DNA from: Lysobacteraceae bacterium
GTDB taxonomy: Bacteria > Pseudomonadota > Gammaproteobacteria > Xanthomonadales > Xanthomonadaceae
Reading direction: 5' to 3'
Length of the DNA stretch: 15,178 nt
NCBI GenBank assembly: GCA_003505795.1
Contig: DNXT01000186.1
Location: 1-15,178 of the forward strand
Shown here: one piece after another, positions 7,970-15,178 of the stretch
How the letters are laid out: every line of letters starts with the position of its first letter
Numbering within the stretch: the first letter of the stretch is position 1
Position numbers and translations under genes: made by a program
The notes under the pieces: model-generated
Databases searched by the model: none
The model's input: the letters and a program-made list of their open reading frames with translations, nothing else
What the model was told of the DNA's origin: nothing

Positions 7970-9735
7970 TCCGCCGCGCCCGGCTTGCGCTTCTGCGCGG
8001 CGATGAACAGCCGCATCTGTTCCTGCAGCACCGGCAACGGCACCGAGCCCAGGTCCAGCAGCGCGTCGTGGAACGGCCGCTGGTCGAACGCCGCGCCCAG
8101 CTCGCGCTCGGCCTCCGCGCGCAGGTCGCGGATGGTCAGGTAGCCCAGGTAGTAGGCCAGCGCCTGGCCCGGCCAGGCGATGTAGCGGTCCACCTCGGTC
8201 TCGATGTCGTGCTGCGCCAGCGCGGTATGGCTGGCCAGGTAGTCGATGGCCTGCTGCCGCGTCCAGCCGTACTCGTGCAATCCGGTGTCGATCACCAGCC
8301 GCGCCGCGCGCCACATCTCGAAGGTCAGCCGGCCGAAATCCTCGTAGGGCGTCTCGTAGATGCCCATCTCCGTGCCCAGCCATTCGCTGTACAGTCCCCA
8401 GCCCTCGCCGTAGCCGGAGAAATAGGTCTGGCGGCGGAAGTCGGGCCGATCCGGGCCTTCCAGCGCGACCGCGGCCTGGTGGCTGTGGCCGGGCACGCAC
8501 TCGTGCAGGGTCAGCGCGGCCAGGTTGTAGAGCGGCCGCGACGGCAGCTGGTAGGTGTTCATCAGGCAGCTGTCCAGGCCGCCGCGCCCGGAGGTGTAGA
8601 TCGGCGCCACGTCGTCGGGCACCGGCAGGATCGTGAAGCGGTAGCGCGGCAGCGTGTTGAACACGTGCTTGAGCTGGCCGTCGGCGCGCTTGGCCACGTA
8701 GGCCGAATACGCGATCAGCTCGCGCGGGGTCCTGGCATAGAACTGCGGGTCGGTGCGCAGGAACTCCAGGAAGTCGGCGAAGCTGCCCTTGAATCCCGCG
8801 CGCGCCATCACCGCGCGCATTTCCGCCGAAATGCGCTCGACGTGCTCGAGGCCCTGCTCGTGGATCTCCTTCGGCTCCAGCTCCAGCGTGGTGAACTCGC
8901 GGATCTGCGAACGGTAGAAGGCCGGCCCGTCCGGCAGGTCGCGCGCGGCGATGCTGGTGCGGGTGCGCGGCAGGTACTCCTCGCGCATGAACTTCAGCAG
9001 CTTGGCGTAGGCCGGCGCGACCTGTGCGCGCACCACCTGCGCGGCCTCGGCCTGCAGCGCCTGGCGGTTGGCCTCGGGAATGCCGGCGGGCAGCGCCGCG
9101 AACGTGGCCAGGAACGGGTTAGCGGGGCCGTCCACCGTGTAGGGCTCGATGGTCTTGTCGCGGCCCTCGACCGAGCTGCGCGGCACCGAGTAGCCGCGCG
9201 CCAGGCCGGCGCGCATGTTGGCGATGTTCTCGTCGAAATAGCGCGGGAGCTCGCGCAGGCGGGCCAGCAGGGCGCGGTACTGCGCCTCGGTGCGGTAGGG
9301 CTGGCGCGGGTTCAGTCCGCCCCAGAAGAAGGTGTCGCTGTTGAACGGCGCCTCGTAGGTGCGGTAGCGCACGCGGTCGAGGTTGGCCTGCAGCGAGGTG
9401 CGGAATACCGCCGCGTTGATCCGTTCCTCGTTGGGCAGCGCCGCCAGCGGGATCGCGTCGAGCTCGTGCAGCGCCTTCTCCCAGTACCGGCCGCGCCGCG
9501 CGTAGGCCTCGGCGGTCACGCTCTGCAGGTGCTCGCCGGGCACCCAGCGGCCGTCCTCGTGGACGTTGGCGTACTCGGCCTGCCGCCATTTCCATTCGGC
9601 ATCGTAGAGCGCGCGCAGGCGCGCGGCCGCCTCGGCCTCGACCACGGGCTCGGCGGACGCCGGCGCGGCAGCGGCGGGAACGGCACAGAACAGCGCCAGC
9701 GACACGGCGGACAGGAGCAGGCGAGCAGGTTTCAT
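7966..9735 (-). CDS. Exported DUF885 metallopeptidase-like protein
   Basis: A 589-aa member of the DUF885 family, proteins related to zinc metallopeptidases whose substrates are mostly unknown. A Sec signal peptide (MKPARLLLSAVSLALFCAVPAAAA, cleavage about residue 24-28) predicts periplasmic location. The putative zinc site is HECVPGH (411-417), the HExxxGH variant of this family, followed by FSGYGEGWGLYSEWLG (439-454), where E444 or E451 may be the third ligand. RLVIDTGLHEYGWTRQQAIDYL (479-500) is another family block. All expected motifs are present, so it is likely active. The ATG at 9735 has GGAGGT (9747-9742) at 6 bases. It lies 163 bp after the glycosidase gene, with no obvious promoter between, and overlaps the DUF4440 gene by 4 bp. 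It may cleave peptides freed from glycoproteins; this is inference. Confidence 0.9.
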   Translation of the reverse strand: MKPARLLLSAVSLALFCAVPAAAAPASAEPVVEAEAAARLRALYDAEWKWRQAEYANVHEDGRWVPGEHLQSVTAEAYARRGRYWEKALHELDAIPLAALPNEERINAAVFRTSLQANLDRVRYRTYEAPFNSDTFFWGGLNPRQPYRTEAQYRALLARLRELPRYFDENIANMRAGLARGYSVPRSSVEGRDKTIEPYTVDGPANPFLATFAALPAGIPEANRQALQAEAAQVVRAQVAPAYAKLLKFMREEYLPRTRTSIAARDLPDGPAFYRSQIREFTTLELEPKEIHEQGLEHVERISAEMRAVMARAGFKGSFADFLEFLRTDPQFYARTPRELIAYSAYVAKRADGQLKHVFNTLPRYRFTILPVPDDVAPIYTSGRGGLDSCLMNTYQLPSRPLYNLAALTLHECVPGHSHQAAVALEGPDRPDFRRQTYFSGYGEGWGLYSEWLGTEMGIYETPYEDFGRLTFEMWRAARLVIDTGLHEYGWTRQQAIDYLASHTALAQHDIETEVDRYIAWPGQALAYYLGYLTIRDLRAEAERELGAAFDQRPFHDALLDLGSVPLPVLQEQMRLFIAAQKRKPGAAE

Positions 9736-9898
9736 CGATGGACCTCCGGGGGTGAAAACGGCAGGAACCGCCGCCGCTGCGGCGGCTGCGCGACCCTGGC
9801 ATGCTGCGCCCCGCGCCGGCGCGCGTCTGCGCCGATCGCCCCGGCTCCGGTGCGGATAGCCGCACAAGCCCGGGGGCCTGGGGCGCCACGCCCGCGGT
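9736..9898 (-). other. Intercistronic gap, glycosidase to DUF885
   Basis: 163 very GC-rich bases with two small hairpins: GTGCGG/CCGCAC (9850-9865, loop of 4) and GCCGCC(GC)/(GC)GGCGGC (9770-9786). Neither is followed by a T run on the minus strand, and no AT-rich -10 element is visible, so transcription probably continues from the glycosidase into the DUF885 gene. Confidence 0.45.
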
Positions 9899-12280
9899 CT
9901 ACGCCAGCAGCCAGCAGCCGAACGCCGGCCCGGCCGAATAGCCGGTTTCCGGTTCGATCCGGATGACCAGCCTGGCGCGTCCGGCCAACGCCGCCGGCAG
10001 CGGGTAGTCGACGTCGACGAAGTCCAGGCCGCGATCGCCATCCAGGCGTTCGTCGGCCACCAGCACGCCGTCGGCCAGGATCCGGAACCGGCGCCGGGTC
10101 TCGTCGCCCCAGTAGCGCAACCGCAGCTGCCGCGCCTGCGCCGCGTTGGCCAGGGTGAACTCGATGAACCCGCCGGTGCGCGCGTCGCGCCCGGAGCGGC
10201 GCCGGTAGCTGACGTCGTAGGAGCTGTCGGCCTTCAGTCCGTGCGCCTTCTCCGACTCGGCATCGCCCAGCGCGACCCGGTCCAGCGCCTGCGCATCGAG
10301 CGCCGCCTGGCGCTGCCGCGCCTGCTGCAGCCTGGCCTGCTCGCGTTGCCAGCCGGCCGGGTCCAGGCGCTGCACATAGGGGGCGCTGCGCCGGTCGAAC
10401 TGCGCGTAGAACGGGCTGAAGCGCCAGCTCCGTGCGTCGGCGTCGGCGCCGGCGCCGCGATATTCGTAGCTCGCGCCACCGGCCAGCGCGTGGAAATGCT
10501 CGAGCGGATCGCCGGCGTCGATCAGCACCGGCACCTCGCCCTGCCAGGGCGACTGCGCATCGCCGAGGTCGGCCGCCAGCACCAGCGGCCCGTGCAGCAC
10601 CGACACCCAGCTCGGATCGTCGTTGCTGGCTTCCAGGCGCAGTACCGGCGGAATCACCAGGCGCACGCTGTCGCCTTCGCGCCAGCGGCGCCGCACGCGC
10701 AGGTATCCGTCCTGCGGCGCCAGCGCCAGCGCCTTGCCGTTCAGCTCGATGGCGTAGTCGCCCGCCCAGCTCGGCAGGCGCAGCGCCAGGGTGCGCTTGC
10801 CGGGCGCCGCCGCGGTCACCTCCACCCGGCTCTCGCCGCCCAGCGGCATGTCGCTGCTCAGCGCCAGTCCCATGCCGGCGGCATCGCGCACCGTCGAGGG
10901 CACGTACAGGTTGACGTAGACGGTGTCCTGGTCGTGCCACCAGATCGAATCGCCGAACTGCGCATGCGCCTCCATGCCGCTACCGACGCAGCACCAGAAA
11001 TCGTCGAACGGCCTGGACCAGCCGCGCGCCTCGCCGGCCAGCAGCGGCGTCATGTAGGTGAACATGCCGGTCCGCGGATGCTGCTGCGCCATCACGTGGT
11101 TGAGCAGCGTGCGCTCGTAGTAGTCGAAATAGCTCGCCTGCGGCGACCAGCCGTACAGGTGGCGGGTCAGCTTGAGCATGTTGTAGCTGGCGCAGTGCTC
11201 GCAGGTCTGCTCGGTCAGGAAGCGCGAGATGCTGTCCGGCCGCTGGAAGTACTCGCGGTCGCCGTTGCCGCCGATCACGTAGGTGTGGTGCGCGGTGACG
11301 GTGTTCCAGAAGAAGCGCGCGGCGGCGCCGTTGTCGTCGCCGCCGGCCACCTCGTATTCGCGCGCCAGGCCGATCAATTTGGGGATGTTGGTGTTGGAGT
11401 GCCGGTGCATCAGCTCGTCGCGCTGGGCGACCAGCGGGTCGAGCACCGCATGGTGGTGCAGGCGCCGGGCGACCCGCAGCCAGCGCGCATCGCCGGTGCG
11501 CGCGTGCAGTTCGACGAACGATTCGTTGAGCCCGCCGAATTCGCACGACAGCAGGGTCTGCATCTGCGCATCGTCGAGTCCGGCGAATACCCCGTCCAGG
11601 TAGCCGCCCAGCGCCACCGCCACCTGCAGCGCCTGCGCGTCGTCGCAGTGGCGGTGCGCGTCGAGCAGGCCGGCGAACAGCTTGTGCCAGGTGTACAGCG
11701 GCGCCCAGCTGCCGTTGAGGTAGAACGGCAGCGCCTCGATGTCGCCGCGCGCGACCTCGTCGAACACCACCCGCCCGCCCTCGATCCGGCCCTGCTTGTC
11801 CTTGCGGGTGAAGCCGGCCACGTAGCCGTCGCCGGCACGCGCCTGGCAGGCGGCCAGTTCGGCGACGATGTAGCGGGCACGCTCCCGGCATTCGGCATCG
11901 CCGGTCTGGGCATGCATCAGCGCCAGCGCGCTGAGGTAGTGGCCGAGCGTGTGCCCGGCGATGGTGTCCGACTCCCAGCCGCCGTAGACCTCGGCCTTGG
12001 GCTGCAGCCCGGCGTACTGCCGGAAGTTGTGCAACAGGCGGTCCGGCTGCAGCTGCATCAGGTAGCGGCGGTTGACCTGCAGCGCGTCGGCGAACGGCGA
12101 CGGGGCCAGCCGCACCTGCGCCAGCGGCACCGCCTTCAGCGTGCCCGGCGCGGCCGCCAGCGCCTCCTGCGGAAAGCGCAGGAAGCCCGCGGCCACCGCC
12201 AGCGCGCTCCATGCCATGAAGCGCCGGCGCGACAGCGCCGCTCCCGCCGGCTCCACGGCCATGTCCTTCTCGATCTGCAT
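9899..12280 (-). CDS. Tat-exported beta-L-arabinofuranosidase, GH127/GH146 type
   Basis: A 793-aa glycoside hydrolase of Pfam Glyco_hydro_127 (old DUF1680), which removes beta-linked L-arabinofuranose. The N-terminus has a twin-arginine signal, SRRRFMAW (17-24), a hydrophobic stretch and likely cleavage near ALA-A (about 43). The catalytic (alpha/alpha)6 barrel spans about 50-450. By comparison with Bifidobacterium HypBA1 (E322, E338, C340, C417, C418), the site is E343 (GGNGDREYF) as acid/base and E361, C363, C430 and C431 (EHC and FWCCVGSGME) as zinc-thiolate ligands, one cysteine being the nucleophile. CCVGSGME resembles GH146/DUF1680 members more than HypBA1, so GH146 is possible. Beta-sandwich domains follow, ending in a DUF6805-like module (about 685-790). 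Start 12280 is supported by GGGAGGA at 12295-12289. It follows the receptor gene by 113 bp. Confidence 0.92.
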   Translation of the reverse strand: MQIEKDMAVEPAGAALSRRRFMAWSALAVAAGFLRFPQEALAAAPGTLKAVPLAQVRLAPSPFADALQVNRRYLMQLQPDRLLHNFRQYAGLQPKAEVYGGWESDTIAGHTLGHYLSALALMHAQTGDAECRERARYIVAELAACQARAGDGYVAGFTRKDKQGRIEGGRVVFDEVARGDIEALPFYLNGSWAPLYTWHKLFAGLLDAHRHCDDAQALQVAVALGGYLDGVFAGLDDAQMQTLLSCEFGGLNESFVELHARTGDARWLRVARRLHHHAVLDPLVAQRDELMHRHSNTNIPKLIGLAREYEVAGGDDNGAAARFFWNTVTAHHTYVIGGNGDREYFQRPDSISRFLTEQTCEHCASYNMLKLTRHLYGWSPQASYFDYYERTLLNHVMAQQHPRTGMFTYMTPLLAGEARGWSRPFDDFWCCVGSGMEAHAQFGDSIWWHDQDTVYVNLYVPSTVRDAAGMGLALSSDMPLGGESRVEVTAAAPGKRTLALRLPSWAGDYAIELNGKALALAPQDGYLRVRRRWREGDSVRLVIPPVLRLEASNDDPSWVSVLHGPLVLAADLGDAQSPWQGEVPVLIDAGDPLEHFHALAGGASYEYRGAGADADARSWRFSPFYAQFDRRSAPYVQRLDPAGWQREQARLQQARQRQAALDAQALDRVALGDAESEKAHGLKADSSYDVSYRRRSGRDARTGGFIEFTLANAAQARQLRLRYWGDETRRRFRILADGVLVADERLDGDRGLDFVDVDYPLPAALAGRARLVIRIEPETGYSAGPAFGCWLLA

Positions 12281-12393
12281 CAACTGCTTCCTCCCGTATT
12301 GCGTTGTGCCCGGCCCTTGCCGGGGAGCCTGCGCAGGACGGCTCCCCGCCTCCGCGCGAACCGCGGGCCGGCGATCCCCGGCCCGCGCCACCC
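12281..12393 (-). promoter_or_regulatory. Hairpin-rich intercistronic gap, receptor to glycosidase
   Basis: In transcript order: hairpin A, a perfect 10-bp stem CGCGGGCCGG/CCGGCCCGCG (12362-12387, loop of 6), begins 6 bases after the receptor stop. Hairpin B, CGGGGAGCC/GGCTCCCCG (12321-12348), and hairpin C, CCCGGC/GCCGGG (12309-12324, loop of 4), overlap by four bases and so compete. The glycosidase Shine-Dalgarno (12295-12289) follows. No stem is followed by a T run, so these look like mRNA processing, stability or partial-attenuation elements rather than a full terminator. Confidence 0.55.
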
Positions 12394-15178
12394 TCAGAAC
12401 CTGACCGTCACCCGGCCCCAGTAGAAGCGGCCGAGCACGTCGTAGGTGGCCACGTCGGTGTTGCCGTTGCCGCCGTTGTTGGCGTAGTACAGCGGCGGCT
12501 GCTTGTTGGCGACGTTGTCCACGCCCAGCTCCAGGCGGGCGTGCCACGGCGCGAACTCGTAGCCGGCCTGCAGGTTGTGGTAGACGTAGGAACCGACCTT
12601 GAGCACCACCCCGGCCTGGTCGTAGTCGGCAGACAGCCCCTGGTCCAGGTCGGTGCTGCCGATCTCGGTCTTGCCGACGTAGCGCACGCGCCAGGAGGCG
12701 CTCCAGTCGCCCAGGTTCCAGCCGAGCGTGCCCAGCGCGCGCCAGCGCGGGAAGTTGCCGTAGGCGTAGGTGTACTTGCCGGCGTTGTGGATCGTCACCG
12801 TGCTCGGGTCGGTGGTGTCCGGCAGGATGTCGTAGCGGGTCACGTAGGTGCCGTTGAGGCCGGCGTTGAAGTTGCCCCACGCGGTTTCCGGCAGGCGGTA
12901 GGTCAGGTTGAAGTCGACCCCGCGGGCCCACAGCTTGCCGAGGTTGACGGTGGGTTCGGCCACGTAGTTGATGGTGCCGTTGCCGTTGCGGTGGATCAGC
13001 GCGCAGAACGCGCTCGAGGGATTGGCGTAGCACTGGTTGAGCACGGTCTGCGCCGACACCGTGGTGATGGTGTCCTCCAGGTCGATGCGCCACCAGTCCG
13101 CGCTCAGCGACAGGCCCTCGACCCATTCCGGATCGTAGACCAGGCCCACGTCGTAGGACTTGCCGGTCTCCGGCTTGAGCTGGTAGCCGGCCACCACCGC
13201 GCCGGAGGCCTTGCCGGAGATCTGGCCGTCGGCCTGGTGGTAGCTGCCGTCGGTGGGCACGTTGGCGCAGGCGACGTCGTTGCCGCCGGTATAGCCGTTG
13301 CAGGGATCGTTGACCGTCGCCGCGTCGCCGACCACGCCCGAGTACAGCTCGCTGATGTTGGGCGCGCGGAACACCTGCGAGACGGTGCCGCGGACCAGCA
13401 GGTTCTCGATCGGGCGGTACTCCAGCGACAGCTTGCTGTTGGTCTTGCTGCCGACCGAGCTGTAGTCGGAAAAGCGCGTACCGACGCTGACGTTGAGCGC
13501 GTTGATGCCCGGCAGGTCCTTCAGCAGCGGGAACAGCGCCTCGGCGTAGGCCTCCTTGACGTTGAAGCTGCCGCTGAGCACGGTGGCGCAGTACTCGATC
13601 ACCCCGCACAGCCCGTTCTCGTCGCCGGTCCACAACGGATCGGCGTGGGTGGTGGTGTCCTCCTTGCGGTAGGAGACGCCGGCGGCGAGGCTGGCGGTGC
13701 CGGCCGGCAGCTCGAACAGGTTGCCGTTGGCATTGGCCTCGAACTGCTTGACCGTGTAGATGCTGGTCACGATCGGGTTGACGATCATCGGCTCCAGCGC
13801 CGCCAGGTTGGAGGCGTCGTTGAGGTTGAAGATGTTGACCGGGGTACAGCCGGCGATCGCATTGCCGGCGCTGCCGCACTTGACGGCGCCGTCGCCGTCC
13901 AGGAACGACGGGCCGATCGCCTGGTTGAACTGCTCGTAGTCGAGGAAGCCGTAGTTGATCGACTTCTGCTTGACCCGGCCGTAGTTGAAGCTGGCGTCCC
14001 ACTGCCAGGAACTGTCGCCGAAGCCGCCGCGCAGGCCCGGGCTGATCTGGAAGTTGTAGGTGTTGTACTGGTAGCGGCGGTTGCCGAGCACCGTGGCGCG
14101 CGAGTTCAGGTCGTTGTAGGAGGTTCCGGTGCTGCGGTCGGTGCCGAAGTTGATGCCGTAGGGGTTGTAGTAGCTGTCGGCCGAGACCAGGAAGTTGTCG
14201 CCGTTGGCGAAGATCGGGATCGGCGCGATGACCGAGGCCGACTCGGTCTTGCTGAACCAGCTGTTGAGATAGGCCTCGACGTTGTCGCTGACGCGGTAGC
14301 TGCCCAGCACGAACGCGTTGCTGCGCTTCTGCGGCGTCTGCATCAGATTGTACGGCTGGTAGTTGTACGAGTCGCTGGCGGCGTCGTAGCAGTGGAAGTC
14401 GCCCGGACCGGCGGCGCCGCTGACGCCGCCGTTGAGGGTGACCCGCGAGCAGCCGTTGGCCGCCGCCAGCGCCGCCGACTCGGCCGAGCCGTCGTTGAAG
14501 TTGACCGAGCCGGACGGCGTGGCCGAGGAGCCCTGCTTCACCGCCTGGCCGTCGATCAGGTACAGCGCGTCCCTGGAATAGCCGCGGGCGCCGGCCGAGA
14601 CCGCGTCCAGGTTGTGGTACGACAGGCCGCCGACCAGGCTGCCGCGGTCCCACGCCTTGCCGGCGGTGAGCGAGAAGTTGCGACGGTTGCCGTCGCCCTC
14701 GCTGGTGGTGCCGAAGTCGCTGCTGAACTGCACGCCCTCGAAGCGGTCGCGCAGGATGAAGTTGACCACGCCGCCGATCGCGTCGGAGCCGTACACCGCC
14801 GAGGCGCCGTCGCTGAGCACCTCGATGCGCTCGATCATCGTCGCCGGGATCGCGTTGACGTCGTTGTAGGCCAGGCGCGTGCCGTTCACCAGCACCAGCG
14901 TGCGCTTGTCGCCCAGGCCGCGCAGCGAGATGGTGGAGGCGCCGGTGCCGCCGCCATTGTTGGTATTGGGATTGGTGGCGTTGCCGGCGATCGACGGCAG
15001 CTCCTGCAGCAGGTCGCCGACGGTGGCCTTGCCGGTGGCGGCGATCTGCTCCTGGCTGACGGTGACCACGGGATTGGCGGTCTCGGTATCGACGCGGCGC
15101 AGGCGCGAGCCGGTGACGACCACGCTGTCGAGCGTGTGGGGGGCGTCGGCGGAAGCGGTCGCCGCGGCCTCCTGCGCC
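12394..15178 (-). CDS. TonB-dependent receptor of the glycosidase locus, 5' end missing
   Basis: An outer-membrane TonB-dependent transporter; 927 residues plus the stop are inside the window and the start lies beyond 15178. The visible part opens with AQEAAATASADAP, which looks like the last residues of a signal peptide and the mature N-terminus, so only a short stretch is missing. A TonB-box-like TLDSVVVTGSR (15135-15103) precedes the plug with NNGGGTG, SLRGLGDKR, LVNGTRL and DGASAVYGSDAIGGVVNFI. The barrel ends in YDVLGRFYWGRVTVRF. Ten cysteines lie in five close pairs; four pairs align with those of the receptor at 2550-5513, to which it is clearly paralogous. Being directly upstream of a beta-L-arabinofuranosidase, it most likely takes up arabinose-containing oligosaccharides; this rests on context only. 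A GTG at 15123 is in frame but lies after the TonB box start, so it is not the true start. Confidence 0.93.
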   Translation of the reverse strand, partial: AQEAAATASADAPHTLDSVVVTGSRLRRVDTETANPVVTVSQEQIAATGKATVGDLLQELPSIAGNATNPNTNNGGGTGASTISLRGLGDKRTLVLVNGTRLAYNDVNAIPATMIERIEVLSDGASAVYGSDAIGGVVNFILRDRFEGVQFSSDFGTTSEGDGNRRNFSLTAGKAWDRGSLVGGLSYHNLDAVSAGARGYSRDALYLIDGQAVKQGSSATPSGSVNFNDGSAESAALAAANGCSRVTLNGGVSGAAGPGDFHCYDAASDSYNYQPYNLMQTPQKRSNAFVLGSYRVSDNVEAYLNSWFSKTESASVIAPIPIFANGDNFLVSADSYYNPYGINFGTDRSTGTSYNDLNSRATVLGNRRYQYNTYNFQISPGLRGGFGDSSWQWDASFNYGRVKQKSINYGFLDYEQFNQAIGPSFLDGDGAVKCGSAGNAIAGCTPVNIFNLNDASNLAALEPMIVNPIVTSIYTVKQFEANANGNLFELPAGTASLAAGVSYRKEDTTTHADPLWTGDENGLCGVIEYCATVLSGSFNVKEAYAEALFPLLKDLPGINALNVSVGTRFSDYSSVGSKTNSKLSLEYRPIENLLVRGTVSQVFRAPNISELYSGVVGDAATVNDPCNGYTGGNDVACANVPTDGSYHQADGQISGKASGAVVAGYQLKPETGKSYDVGLVYDPEWVEGLSLSADWWRIDLEDTITTVSAQTVLNQCYANPSSAFCALIHRNGNGTINYVAEPTVNLGKLWARGVDFNLTYRLPETAWGNFNAGLNGTYVTRYDILPDTTDPSTVTIHNAGKYTYAYGNFPRWRALGTLGWNLGDWSASWRVRYVGKTEIGSTDLDQGLSADYDQAGVVLKVGSYVYHNLQAGYEFAPWHARLELGVDNVANKQPPLYYANNGGNGNTDVATYDVLGRFYWGRVTVRF

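Noticed and set aside
7816..12424. Plus-strand open frames of over 700 codons opposite the DUF885 and glycosidase genes (7816-9966 and 10241-12424)
   Set aside because: They run antisense to genes with intact catalytic motifs and their own translations show no recognisable family features.

Overview
The window is about 70% GC. Its genes (rsmD, htpG, two large TonB-dependent receptors, a Tat-exported glycosidase) and a cluster of GGAGCGACTTCAGTCGCGA-type REP hairpins point to a gammaproteobacterium of the family Xanthomonadaceae (Lysobacter, Luteimonas, Xanthomonas or a relative). The genus cannot be fixed from the sequence alone.

Left part (1-2315). The 5' end of rsmD (minus strand, cut by the window edge) is divergent from htpG, the bacterial Hsp90. 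The gap between them holds a convincing sigma-32 heat-shock promoter, and htpG ends in a strong intrinsic terminator whose 3' arm can pair with either of two upstream arms.

Middle part (2316-7441). A complete TonB-dependent receptor (987 aa, minus strand) is divergent from an exported alpha/beta hydrolase of the homoserine-acetyltransferase-like fold (363 aa, plus strand), across a 521-bp non-coding region. Downstream of the hydrolase, between convergent genes, lies a 315-bp non-coding stretch with five REP-like hairpin units in mixed orientation. Their stems show compensatory changes.

Right part (7442-15178). Four minus-strand genes read in one direction: a second TonB-dependent receptor (5' end outside the window), a Tat-exported GH127/GH146-type beta-L-arabinofuranosidase with a Cys/Glu zinc-thiolate site, a Sec-exported DUF885 metallopeptidase-like protein, and a small exported DUF4440/SnoaL-like protein. 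The last two overlap by 4 bp. This looks like a carbohydrate-utilisation locus built around a TonB-dependent receptor. My inference is that the receptor imports arabinose-containing oligosaccharides (perhaps from plant hydroxyproline-rich glycoproteins), the glycosidase trims them in the periplasm, and the DUF885 protein may act on the peptide part. The substrate is not shown by the sequence.

I see no tRNA, rRNA, CRISPR array, prophage, insertion sequence or toxin-antitoxin gene. Nothing here is a clearly new system. The candidates most worth following are the receptor-glycosidase-peptidase-DUF4440 cluster, its hairpin-rich intercistronic gap, and the covarying REP cluster.
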